From positions 1 through 64,000 of the forward strand of contig JADFNV010000013.1 in the NCBI GenBank assembly GCA_022563195.1: a stretch of 64,000 nt of DNA, read 5' to 3'. This stretch comes from Pseudomonadota bacterium (lineage in GTDB: Bacteria; Pseudomonadota; Gammaproteobacteria; Steroidobacterales; Woeseiaceae). This document shows positions 1-7,706 of the stretch, one piece after another (the first letter of the stretch is position 1; each line of letters opens with the position of its first letter). The notes below the pieces were generated by a model. The model ran no database searches, was not told where the DNA came from, and saw only the letters and a list, made by a program, of their open reading frames with translations. The position numbers and the translations under genes were made by a program.

Positions 1-302
1 TCGGTGCGTAGCAGCTCGAGGTGCACTCGCTCGGCCAGCGGCACCCCGGTCCCCAGCCGTATCGACACGATCGGTACCTGCTCCGCCGGATCCTCGTAGA
101 AGCCGAGAGCACCGGTGCCTCGGGGTAGCGTCGAAAGGTGCTCCATCCCCGCTATCACCCTCCCTACCAGGGTGACATTGCGATCGAGATGGCGGGGCGC
201 GTGTCCGATCACCACGTAGAGCTCCGCTCCACTCCCCGAGTCCGCCTCGTCGGCTCGCCCGACTCCAGCGTCGAGGCCCTGACGGTGTACGCCCCGTCGT
301 GG
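1..302 (-). pseudogene. Cyclophilin-type peptidyl-prolyl isomerase fragment, cut by window edge
   Basis: Read on the minus strand, one frame is open from about 302 to the window edge and encodes the C-terminal half of a cyclophilin. Recognisable stretches are GSGAELYVVIGHAPRHLDRN, then LVGRVIAGMEHLSTLPRGTG and LGFYEDPAEQVPIVSIRLG. These match the family's conserved tyrosine-valine core and the long loop of the PpiA-like group in Xanthomonadales-type bacteria. Cyclophilins catalyse cis-trans isomerisation of X-Pro bonds, usually in the periplasm. The N-terminal half is not visible upstream: frame quality fades near 300 and an unrelated reading frame ends at 389. The gene is therefore truncated or frameshifted, or the sequence is joined artificially here. 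The stop lies outside the window. Confidence 0.6.
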
Positions 303-388
303 AAAGGCGCCGAGGACTACGACGCGGTGGCTGCCGCAACCGGCTATCGGGTCGTGCGTCATCCGACGGTAAGGTCGGTGAGGGAGGT

Positions 389-575
389 TCAGGGGGAGGT
401 ACTGCCCAGGAATCGGAAGAACTCGGAATCCACCGGAAGGACGACCACCGTGCCCTTGGTAAGTGTCTTTTCATAAGCCTCCAGCGTGCGCTGGAAGGCA
501 TAGAATCGCGGGGCCTGCTCGAACGCTTCGGCATAAAGCCGGGTGCCGACTGCCACATGCGCGCGGCCGTCGACC
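389..575 (-). other. HflC-like C-terminal segment fused in frame to the regulator
   Basis: The translated tail contains RLYAEAFEQAPRFYAF, RTLEAYEKTL, GTVVVLP and DSEFFRFL in that order. This is the closing signature of HflC/HflK-type SPFH proteins, which control FtsH protease at the inner membrane. Nothing else of hflC is present. The junction with the TPR region lies at roughly 545-575. The next sequence downstream on this strand is a cyclophilin fragment, so three unrelated gene pieces meet within about 300 bases. Confidence 0.6.
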
Positions 576-1708
576 ACGTCGCGCGCCAGCTCGTGTCCCT
601 CATCGAAAGGACGCATGCCTCCGTTTGCTTGGCTATTGTACAAATCGCCCAGTTCAGCCCAGGCCGGTGCGAAGCCTGGATCGATCTGCAGCGCCTGTTT
701 TAGCAGACTCTCGGCCTGCGTATATCTCTCAACCGTGCGTTGGTTATGAAAATATCGTCCCTGCAGGTACAGCGCATAAGCCTCAGGGTCGGTCTGACTG
801 GCTTTGCGTTCCTTACCCAACAGCGTGATCTTTAACGCGTCAACCACGGCTGCCGCGATCTCGTCCTGGATGGCGAATATGTTTTCCAGTTCCCGATCGT
901 AGGTTGCCGACCATAAATGCGTATCAGTAGCCACTTCTATCAGCTGCGCCGTGATACGCAGCTGGTTGCCGGACTTGCGCACACTGCCTTCCAGTACATA
1001 TGCGACATTCAACTTGGCTGCTATCATCGGTATATCCACGTTCTGTCCCTTGAACGAGAACGCCGACAAACGCGAGGTAACCCGCAATTCCGGAACCTTG
1101 ACCAACAGGTTGAGGATCTCCTCCGAGATCCCATCGGAGAAGTATTCGTTGCCAGGGTCGTCACTCATGTTGACGAACGGCAAGACGGCAATCGACGTAA
1201 ATGACCCCGGCGCACCACCACCCAGCAGACGGTCCCGCAGCCCGACCACGTTCAGCCCCAGCAGCACAGCCAGTAAGGCAATCAACGCAACGCTTACCAC
1301 CCGCAACATCGGGCGGCGCGCCGACCGTAAAGCTGTCGCAGAGCCGTGCGTTGCATATTCTTCAGGTTCGGTACCGTCGAGGAGCTGGACTTTTCCGATC
1401 AGTCGATAACCTCGCTTGGGAACTGTCTCGATCAGAGAACTGTCGCCTCTATGATCGCCGAAGTGATGACGCAGATCTCCGATACAGCGAGTCAGGGATT
1501 CGTCGCTGACAGTATGCTCGCCCCATACCTCAGCCAGGATTTGATCGCGCTCGACGACTTCTCCCGCATGTGCTGCCAGACACATAAGCACATCGGCGCT
1601 CTTCGGTTGCAGGTGGGCGGAACCGTCGGGCCCGATGATCTGACCCTCCAGCGGGCGAATCTCGAAATCTGCAATTCGAAAGCCTCTTTTGAGATCTGCC
1701 AGACTCAT
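389..1708 (-). CDS. Chimeric reading frame: CadC-like winged-helix regulator with FlgO/TPR region and HflC-like tail
   Basis: The first 370 or so residues are a ToxR/CadC-type regulator. A winged-helix DNA-binding domain spans about 8-105 (ending KRGYRLIG), a single membrane helix lies near 130-155, and a FlgO/TolB-N-like domain (IAVLPFVNMSDD, then YVLEGSVRKSG) precedes TPR repeats (QALQIDPGFAPAWAELGDLY). Such proteins sense across the inner membrane and are normally 500-700 residues, so the TPR region stops early. The last 60 or so residues switch to an SPFH/HflC C-terminus ending DSEFFRFLGSTSP. The start at 1708 has a good ribosome site (AGGA). A second FlgO/TPR protein lies at 6021. Function as a regulator is plausible only if the missing TPRs are dispensable. 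Confidence 0.7.
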   Translation of the reverse strand: MSLADLKRGFRIADFEIRPLEGQIIGPDGSAHLQPKSADVLMCLAAHAGEVVERDQILAEVWGEHTVSDESLTRCIGDLRHHFGDHRGDSSLIETVPKRGYRLIGKVQLLDGTEPEEYATHGSATALRSARRPMLRVVSVALIALLAVLLGLNVVGLRDRLLGGGAPGSFTSIAVLPFVNMSDDPGNEYFSDGISEEILNLLVKVPELRVTSRLSAFSFKGQNVDIPMIAAKLNVAYVLEGSVRKSGNQLRITAQLIEVATDTHLWSATYDRELENIFAIQDEIAAAVVDALKITLLGKERKASQTDPEAYALYLQGRYFHNQRTVERYTQAESLLKQALQIDPGFAPAWAELGDLYNSQANGGMRPFDEGHELARDVVDGRAHVAVGTRLYAEAFEQAPRFYAFQRTLEAYEKTLTKGTVVVLPVDSEFFRFLGSTSP

Positions 1709-1986
1709 GTCTTATTCCTGGAATTGGAGTGCGGCTAGGAGACCCCAAATTTCGCACAAAACGACGCTTTCCGATACTCGAATACCCGAAAAGCGGTATT
1801 TTTATCGGTTTTTCATCGTTTATTTATCAGTACTTTTCCACTGCCTCCGCCAACAATAAGGCCATATCAAGGTAGCGACAGGTCTTCGCTTCCTCCGACA
1901 AGCCATGGATGACTCCCCGAAGGACCCAAGACCGCCGAGCTACCATTGCGAAAGAGTAAGCACGTAATTAAAAGGGAGCATAAGTG

Positions 1987-2595
1987 ATGAGAGTCCAGAA
2001 GAATCTAGCTTTCAATCGGGTGGCGATTTCAATAGTAGCGGCTTGCGCGATTTTCTTAGTAAGTACACATGGCGAAGCGCAAAACGCAAACACTGGAAAA
2101 CCGGAAGCATTTACGATTGAGCATACAGTCTTATTTCCGTTAGACAGTTTCACCGAAGTACCACCGGCATTTAGCAATGGCGCTAGCGAATTTCTTGATG
2201 GCTGCGGATCATGGGAGGCAGACGGAGCGTTCATTGATCAAGGGAAAGCCACGGCAGAAGAAACGTTTTTCTTTGGTCCTTTGACTCCAAGCGGCTTTGG
2301 CGGTTTGGTTGGGGAATCCGACACCTTCGAATCCAACACAAATGATTCATTCGTGATCGACTACATGGTCCTATTAAGTTTCATTGATGATTCGCATGAA
2401 GGTTCCTGTGTGTTCAAAGGCGGCACTGGCAACTATAGCAATCTTCGCGGGGGAAACTGTAAAGTGAGTGGCGTGTTCTCGTTCGTTTTTAAGGACCAGG
2501 AACCGGACCCGAATTGCTTCAGTGGGACGGGCTGCCCAACTGACGTGTGTATTTTCGTCGATCAGACTTTTACAGGAAAGATTGCCGCTGACTAG
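1987..2595 (+). CDS. Secreted hypothetical protein with barrel-like GTGxYxxLxG motif
   Basis: The product is about 202 residues with an N-terminal signal peptide (hydrophobic VAISIVAACAIFLVSTHGEAQ), so it is exported. The mature part is rich in Phe, Gly and Asp and has several cysteines (DGCGSW, GSCVFKGG, GNCKV, PNCFSGTGCPTDVC) that could form disulfides in the periplasm. FKGGTGNYSNLRGGNCKVSG resembles the closing strands of allene-oxide-cyclase or dirigent-like beta-barrels (GTGxYxxLxGxG), a fold used by many small secreted proteins of unknown role. The ATG at 1987 follows AGGGAG at good spacing; a GTG one codon earlier is less likely. It is divergent from the regulator at 1708. I do not recognise a specific function. 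Confidence 0.7.
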   Translation: MRVQKNLAFNRVAISIVAACAIFLVSTHGEAQNANTGKPEAFTIEHTVLFPLDSFTEVPPAFSNGASEFLDGCGSWEADGAFIDQGKATAEETFFFGPLTPSGFGGLVGESDTFESNTNDSFVIDYMVLLSFIDDSHEGSCVFKGGTGNYSNLRGGNCKVSGVFSFVFKDQEPDPNCFSGTGCPTDVCIFVDQTFTGKIAAD

Positions 2596-3158
2596 CCGCA
2601 GCGACTCTCGCAATTCCTGAAATCGTTGGCGAACTGCACGTAATCATTTTCTTCTCAACGTGTGCCAGTTTCCCAAGCTCTGAGGACCGATCTGGGATGT
2701 CAATAAGCGTGTAAGATCAATAAACGTCATGTAGCCCTACAAGCAGGATCAGCAATGGTCCTGCTTTTTAGGTGGTCCAATAAAGACGATACTAAGAGAA
2801 GGAAATTCAATCCGGGACGACGAGTCAAGTTATCGCCATAGCGTCCGCTTCTGGCCGAGAGCAGACTGTCATTTTCACGATTTCGGTAATGATTGAACGA
2901 CCGCTATTGGTGAAAGCGGACGTTCAGTCTGGGACTCTCAAAATCGAGTTGTCGAGTGTCCGGTTTACGGCCAAGAGCAGACATTAGGCTAGTATTGGGT
3001 TAAAGGGCCGCTAATGACCCAAAGCCGACATAAAGAATGGCCCCGTCATCATCGATTCATTGGAAGTGGATCACGTTAAACTCAGGAATACACCGTATCT
3101 AATCTCTAGTCTTGGGTCATCCAAAGCAATCTGCTTCGACCGATCAGGAAAGTGAGAA
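2596..3158. repeat. 563-base gene-free stretch holding an array of degenerate palindromes
   Basis: No coding frame is convincing here. The part 2841-3031 contains four imperfect palindromes of 25-30 bases at 2841-2866, 2895-2925, 2956-2984 and 3005-3031. Each is a variant of a CCGCTTT...AAAGCGG stem flanked by GAAC/GAGT and GACATT-like ends. They are degenerate relatives of the cleaner copies at 3604 and 19031. The rest (2596-2840 and 3032-3158) shows nothing I can name, apart from presumptive leader sequence for the lipoprotein gene at 3159. Confidence 0.55.
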
Positions 3159-3593
3159 ATGATCAACTTAACTGCAATCACAGTGGCCCGTCCGATCTGT
3201 CTTGTTGTGTTGTCTATCGGCATGCAAGCATGTGTAATCCCGATACCTTATCCGGGTGATGAAATGGTGATGATCGAGAAGGAATTGATTGAGTCGATTC
3301 AGGTCGGCCAGACCAGCAAAGCAGATTTGCAACACAAACTTGGGCCTCCAGATTGGAGCCTGAATGATGGGTCGCGATGGATGTACTACACGCGCACCTA
3401 TCGCCCGGCGGGACTGGGACTCTTAGTGGATGGTGGGGGCACCAAGTCACTAATGGACTGGCGCACCGAGTTTCTCTACTTGACGTTCAATAGTTCTGAT
3501 GTCATCGACGATCGGGAGATTTCCGTAGCAGAGCCTGACACAGGAGCAGGCTGGTTACCGCACGAAGTAAAATTAGAAAGCGAAGTTAACTAA
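3159..3593 (+). CDS. BamE/SmpA-like lipoprotein
   Basis: This 144-residue protein has a lipoprotein signal peptide ending at Cys25 (IGMQAC), so it should be lipidated and placed on the outer membrane or the periplasmic face of the inner one. Residues 45-75 contain IQVGQTSKADLQHKLGPPDW followed by a tryptophan-tyrosine stretch (RWMYYTRTY). That is the pattern of the SmpA/OmlA (BamE) fold, in which a small alpha-beta domain follows VxxGxTxxxVxxxLGxP. True BamE helps the Bam complex insert outer-membrane proteins, but many relatives have no assigned role. This copy is isolated from bam genes, so I infer a paralogue rather than BamE itself. A palindrome and a hairpin repeat follow immediately. 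Confidence 0.7.
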   Translation: MINLTAITVARPICLVVLSIGMQACVIPIPYPGDEMVMIEKELIESIQVGQTSKADLQHKLGPPDWSLNDGSRWMYYTRTYRPAGLGLLVDGGGTKSLMDWRTEFLYLTFNSSDVIDDREISVAEPDTGAGWLPHEVKLESEVN

Positions 3594-3603
3594 AATAGAT
3601 GTT

Positions 3604-3776
3604 GAATGACCGCTTTCGGGAAAAGCGGCCATTCGGCCCGGCAGATGGCTTTTAGGCCACGTCTTACTACTTCAAGCGGACGCGTGTGGGGGCCGTAGGA
3701 ACAGAGCACTCCGAGGCAAGCGTAGCCGGCCGACATAACTGAGCCCCGGAGGGGCGAGGGCAATCACGCCCCCGCT
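3604..3776 (+). repeat. Composite intergenic hairpin repeat, copy A
   Basis: A palindrome (CCGCTTTCGGGAAAAGCGG, 3610-3628) is followed by about 60 bases of linker and then the conserved hairpin part at 3693-3776. That part contains GTAGGAACAG, CACTCCGAGGC, AGCCGGCCGACATAACTGAG, the GCCCC-GGA-GGGGC hairpin and a GGGC...GCCC hairpin. The full element of about 175 bases recurs at 15809-15986, and the hairpin part also at 7814 and 10829. It lies between two convergent genes and its last bases overlap the stop codon of the S9 peptidase at 3775. Confidence 0.75.
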
Positions 3777-5766
3777 ATTCGATCAGGTATTTGTCGAACC
3801 AGTCGAGATAGCGCTCGTACAGGTCTCGCTCGTAGGAAGGCACTGACAGGCTGTGTCCTTGTCCCGGGTATACGACAAGTTGCGTAGGTACTCCACGGCG
3901 CCTGAGCACGAGGTACAGTTGCTCCGAGTTCAGGATGGGCATGTTCCAGTCGTGCTCGCCGCCAACAACGAGCGTCGGCGTCGTGACCTTGTCCAGCGAA
4001 TAGAACGGGGAGACTTTGTCCCACAGTTCCCGGTTCCCTTCGAGCCACGGGAGCCCGGGTTCCTCTGCCCAAAGGCGTTGCCACTCGTCATGGCCGTAGT
4101 TGGCAACGACCAGTGTCTCGCTGGCTCCCGAGATCGCGGCCTTGTAGCGATCGGTCTTTGTAATGACGTGGTTGGTCAGGAAACCGCCCCACGACCAACC
4201 ATAGACAGCCATCCGGTCACCGTCGACCCAGCCTTTCTCGATAGCGAAATCCATGGCGTCCATGGAGTCGCGGTAGTCGATATCACCCCATTTCCCGACC
4301 AGCGCATCAGTAAATGCCTGCCCATAGCCCCATGAACCACGGAAGTTCGGCATGATGACCACATAGCCCTGCGCCGCGAATAGTTGTGACACGAAGTTGA
4401 ATCGCCAATCCCACTGGCCCCAGGGCCCGCCGTGGATGTGCAGCACGCCCGGGTAGCGTTTGCCGTCCTCATAGCCAGGAGGGAACACAACAAACGTGTC
4501 GATGTCCGTGCCGTCTTCCACCTGAAAAGTGTGTTTCTCCACGGCGCCGGTCGTAATGCCCGCCATAAGATCTCGATTGATTGCGCTGAACCGCTGCAAT
4601 CCTCTCTCATCAATGCTAAATATCTCGGCAGTTGACTGCGGTCGGGATACGACGGCATAGACCTGGCCGTTGCGAGAGACATCAAACTCGCGAACGACAT
4701 TCTCGCCTGCGATGACCCGCTCTGTTGCACCGGATTCGACATCGACCCTGACGAGTTGCTGTTCACCGCGGTACTCGGCCATCGCAAAAATGCTGCGGCC
4801 GTCAGCCGAGAACCGGAGTCCCCATACCTGCATTTCCGCCAGCGACTCCACAAGTTGCGACTCACCCGTCCCGGCATCGAGGATGGACAGTTGCGGAATT
4901 GCGTAGACCGGCAGGCCATCACTGACATTCGATGTATAGGCGATTCGTCTCCCGTCCGGGCTGAATACCGGATTCGAGTCCGCGTACCGGGCGCTGGTCA
5001 GCTGTTCGGGCTGCGGGTTGTCCTGGCTTACGTCAATGCGCCACAAATCGGTGTTCCGATTCGTGTCGGGCCAGTCCGTCCGATTGCTGACGAAAACGAT
5101 GTGTTTGCCGTCCGGTGACCAGATTGGCTGGCCGTCGTCGAAGTCCCCGGACGTCACCTGATGTGTATTGCGATCGGCGATGTCGATGACGTGCACATGG
5201 GTACGTCGATTGTCGAGGTAACCGACATAGTCTCGCTTGAACTGCAGTCGGTCGACGACCCAGGGGCGCGGGTTGGGGCGCTTCTCTTCATCGAGGTCGG
5301 CGGGCGACGGGTCCTTGACGAGCAGCAGCATGCGCGTGCCGTCCGGCGACCATTCGTAAGAGCGAACCCCTTGTTTGAACTCGGTCAGCAGTTGGGCATC
5401 GCCGCCGCGCCGATCCAATAGCCACACCTGTGTCCTGCCATCCTTGCGATCGGATAACACGGCCAGATAGCGGTTGTCCGGGCTCCACTTCGGTGACCAC
5501 GCACCAGTGCCCGCAGCAGACATGCGCACCGGCTCGCCGCCGGCCGTTGGTTTCATCCAGACGGCGCTTTGCCAGGTGTCTTTCTCGAGGTCGCGATGGG
5601 ATTGGGTGTAGGCGAGATATTCGCCATCCGGGCTGACGGTGATGCTCGAAACACTTTTCATCGCCAAGTAGGTGTCTATATCGAACAGGCGATCCGCGTA
5701 CGCATGTGCTGACCAGGCCAGCAGGACGGCTGTGCCTAGGACGCTCGGTCTTTTTATTGCAAGCAC
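3775..5766 (-). CDS. S9-family peptidase (acylaminoacyl/dipeptidyl peptidase type)
   Basis: The 663-residue protein starts with a signal peptide (MLAIKRPSVLGTAVLLAWSAHAYA), so it is periplasmic or secreted. Residues 40-370 form a beta-propeller built from TolB/PD40-like repeats (SPDGEYLAY, SPDGTRMLL, SPDGKHIVFVSN, SPDGRRIAYTSN). Residues 400-663 are the alpha/beta-hydrolase domain, with nucleophile motif YGWSWGGF, the acid within GGEHDWNMP and the histidine in GQGHS near the C-terminus. The HIHGGPWGQWDW stretch is the oxyanion region. The family cleaves oligopeptides or acylated amino acids. The start is GTG at 5766 with an AAGGA site upstream. It stands alone, convergent with the lipoprotein gene. 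Substrate specificity cannot be read from the sequence. Confidence 0.9.
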   Translation of the reverse strand: MLAIKRPSVLGTAVLLAWSAHAYADRLFDIDTYLAMKSVSSITVSPDGEYLAYTQSHRDLEKDTWQSAVWMKPTAGGEPVRMSAAGTGAWSPKWSPDNRYLAVLSDRKDGRTQVWLLDRRGGDAQLLTEFKQGVRSYEWSPDGTRMLLLVKDPSPADLDEEKRPNPRPWVVDRLQFKRDYVGYLDNRRTHVHVIDIADRNTHQVTSGDFDDGQPIWSPDGKHIVFVSNRTDWPDTNRNTDLWRIDVSQDNPQPEQLTSARYADSNPVFSPDGRRIAYTSNVSDGLPVYAIPQLSILDAGTGESQLVESLAEMQVWGLRFSADGRSIFAMAEYRGEQQLVRVDVESGATERVIAGENVVREFDVSRNGQVYAVVSRPQSTAEIFSIDERGLQRFSAINRDLMAGITTGAVEKHTFQVEDGTDIDTFVVFPPGYEDGKRYPGVLHIHGGPWGQWDWRFNFVSQLFAAQGYVVIMPNFRGSWGYGQAFTDALVGKWGDIDYRDSMDAMDFAIEKGWVDGDRMAVYGWSWGGFLTNHVITKTDRYKAAISGASETLVVANYGHDEWQRLWAEEPGLPWLEGNRELWDKVSPFYSLDKVTTPTLVVGGEHDWNMPILNSEQLYLVLRRRGVPTQLVVYPGQGHSLSVPSYERDLYERYLDWFDKYLIE

Positions 5767-5862
5767 GTCATATCCTTCCCCCGATTCAATTCCGGTCCCG
5801 CCTACTTATAGCATGAGGCCGCCGAAGCTCTTATACATTGGGGCCTGCGAATGCAGAGTATC

Positions 5863-5922
5863 GCTACTTCAGACGTACCCGTTTTGGTTCCGTAGGAACA
5901 GAACAGCACGCCCGAGGTATGT
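5863..5922 (+). repeat. Degenerate 5' part of the hairpin repeat, copy B
   Basis: The segment shares CTACTTCA, a GACG...CCG linker and CCGTAGGAACAGA, then a diverged GCAC.CCGAGG with the other copies. It then stops matching, so the three-hairpin 3' part is missing. It lies in the intergenic region between the divergent S9 peptidase and FlgO/TPR genes, unlike the complete copies, which sit downstream of plus-strand genes. Confidence 0.5.
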
Positions 5923-6020
5923 ACTGAATTGGTTCAGCCGCTCGCGCCCCGATGCGGTCATCAAACACTATTTGCATCCGACTGGGTCTATAGCAAATAA
6001 TTGACGCATCGTAGGAGCGG

Positions 6021-7706
6021 ATGTTGGCATTGACCGATCTATCGAAATTTATTGGTGAGCTTCAGCGCCGGAACGTACTTCGTACAGGAGCAGCCTATCT
6101 CGTTGCTGCCTGGCTCCTGGTACAGATTTCCGATATTTTGCTAGGTGCTTTTGGCGCAGCGGACTGGATGTTACGCGCGATCGTCATCGTCCTGGTGGTC
6201 GGGTTTCTGATTACCGTCGTTCTCGCCTGGCTCTATGAAATTACATCGGATGGCGTCATGCGCAGCGAAGAGCTTGGCGAAGAATTGTCATCTTCGGTTC
6301 TGCACGGCCGACAAATAGATTTTGTGATCATTGGCGTATTGATGGTCGCGGTTGCGCTGTTCGCGTCTGACCGATTCGATTGGATTGATTTCAAAGGCGA
6401 GTCCGGTGTCGATCGAATTACGATGGCAGTGCTACCTTTCTCATTTCTCGGGCCGGATCCGGATAGCGAATATTTTGCTGATTCGATGACGGATGAACTT
6501 ATTGGCAGATTAGGGCGCATTGATGCGGTCCGAATCAAGTCGAGGCTGTCGGTCGCTCGATTCAAAGCCTCTGAACAGAGTGTTGATGACATCGCTGCCG
6601 AGCTGAACGTCAATTTCGTCCTTGAAGGATCGGTGTGGAAATCCGAGGACCGGGTAAAAGTTAGGGCACAACTGACTGATGCAAGCTCGGGGTTCCAGGA
6701 ATGGTCGGACGTGTTCAACGGCGAATCGGATGATTGGTTTAAGTTGCACGAAGAAATGGCAATTAAGATTACCGACGCGCTGAATTTACACATCAGTCCT
6801 CAAGAATCTGACCTTGTCCGTGCACATTACACAAGAAACCGAAAGGCTTACGATGCGTTCTGGCGCGGCTGGTTGCTACTCGAATCGTTTCATTCAGATG
6901 TAAGTCATCCCGAAAAAAAGATCAGGGCGGCGGAGAATCATCTGCAACATGCCCTACAACTCGACCCGAATTACCCGTTGGCAATTGCCGGGCTCTCATT
7001 GGCTAACAGTTACTATTATTTTTACGGGGTCGACCGTAGCAACGAGCGGCGGAAACGCGGCATCGAACTCGCCCAGCAAGCCCTAGCTATTGATCCAGAT
7101 TTTCCGGAGGGACGAGTCGCGCTGGGCATGGCATTTTCGACCAAAAACGATCATGCTTCAGCCGTCTCAGAGTTCAGAAGGGCATTGGCGCGCGACTCCG
7201 AAAATGGGATGATCTGGTGTCTGCTGGCGTTTTCATGCGTTGCGCAAAACCCGCCAGACCTCAAAGCTGCTGAGGAAGCGGCACGAATTGCAATTCTCCA
7301 TGATCCGTCCTGGACTTATTCTTACCAGGTTTTGGGCTGGACGCTTTTTCTTCAGGGCCGCTATCAGGAATCTGCAGCAGCATACCAGAGAGGTGTCGAG
7401 TTCAATCCCGACTATTTTGAGGTGCAATTCGGGCTTGGTAAAGCAAACCTGGAACTTGGCAATTTCGATCAAGCGATGACCGCTTTCGAGGCGGCGCGCG
7501 AACTTGGCGGCTCAAGCGAGGTCCTCATGTACATTGCCGCTTGTCATGTCGGACTTGGAGATTTCGATAGCGCTCTTGCGAATTTAGAGCGGAGCCTCGA
7601 CCAAGGATTCGGTCCCGTCGAGGCAATTGCAGGCAGCCCGTATTTCGCGCCACTTCGTGGCGATCCACGTTTTCCGACGCTTGTTGAATCGTACGAAAAC
7701 CAATGA
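6021..7706 (+). CDS. Membrane-anchored FlgO/TolB-N domain protein with TPR repeats
   Basis: The protein has 561 residues. The N-terminus (LSKFIGELQRRNVLRTGAAYLVAAWLL) and two membrane helices at about 20-40 and 50-70 are typical of a large family in which FlgO-like and TPR modules are tethered to the inner membrane, often attached to a cyclase or winged-helix domain. Here no such output domain is present. The FlgO-like domain is at about 130-255 (MAVLPFSFLGPDPDSEYFAD, LNVNFVLEGSVWKSEDRVKV). TPR-like repeats fill about 270-545 (ALQLDPNYPLAIAGL, ALAIDPDFPEGRVALG). A good ribosome site (AGGAG) precedes the ATG. The role is probably scaffolding or sensing in the periplasm; the partner is unknown. 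Confidence 0.8.
   Translation: MLALTDLSKFIGELQRRNVLRTGAAYLVAAWLLVQISDILLGAFGAADWMLRAIVIVLVVGFLITVVLAWLYEITSDGVMRSEELGEELSSSVLHGRQIDFVIIGVLMVAVALFASDRFDWIDFKGESGVDRITMAVLPFSFLGPDPDSEYFADSMTDELIGRLGRIDAVRIKSRLSVARFKASEQSVDDIAAELNVNFVLEGSVWKSEDRVKVRAQLTDASSGFQEWSDVFNGESDDWFKLHEEMAIKITDALNLHISPQESDLVRAHYTRNRKAYDAFWRGWLLLESFHSDVSHPEKKIRAAENHLQHALQLDPNYPLAIAGLSLANSYYYFYGVDRSNERRKRGIELAQQALAIDPDFPEGRVALGMAFSTKNDHASAVSEFRRALARDSENGMIWCLLAFSCVAQNPPDLKAAEEAARIAILHDPSWTYSYQVLGWTLFLQGRYQESAAAYQRGVEFNPDYFEVQFGLGKANLELGNFDQAMTAFEAARELGGSSEVLMYIAACHVGLGDFDSALANLERSLDQGFGPVEAIAGSPYFAPLRGDPRFPTLVESYENQ

Noticed and set aside
138-828. Plus-strand frames over the cyclophilin and HflC-like fragments
   Set aside because: They are antisense shadows of recognisable minus-strand coding sequence.
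4176-4928. A 250-codon minus-strand frame inside the S9 peptidase gene
   Set aside because: It is the same strand in another frame, with no motif and low-complexity Ser/Arg composition; the peptidase frame explains the sequence.
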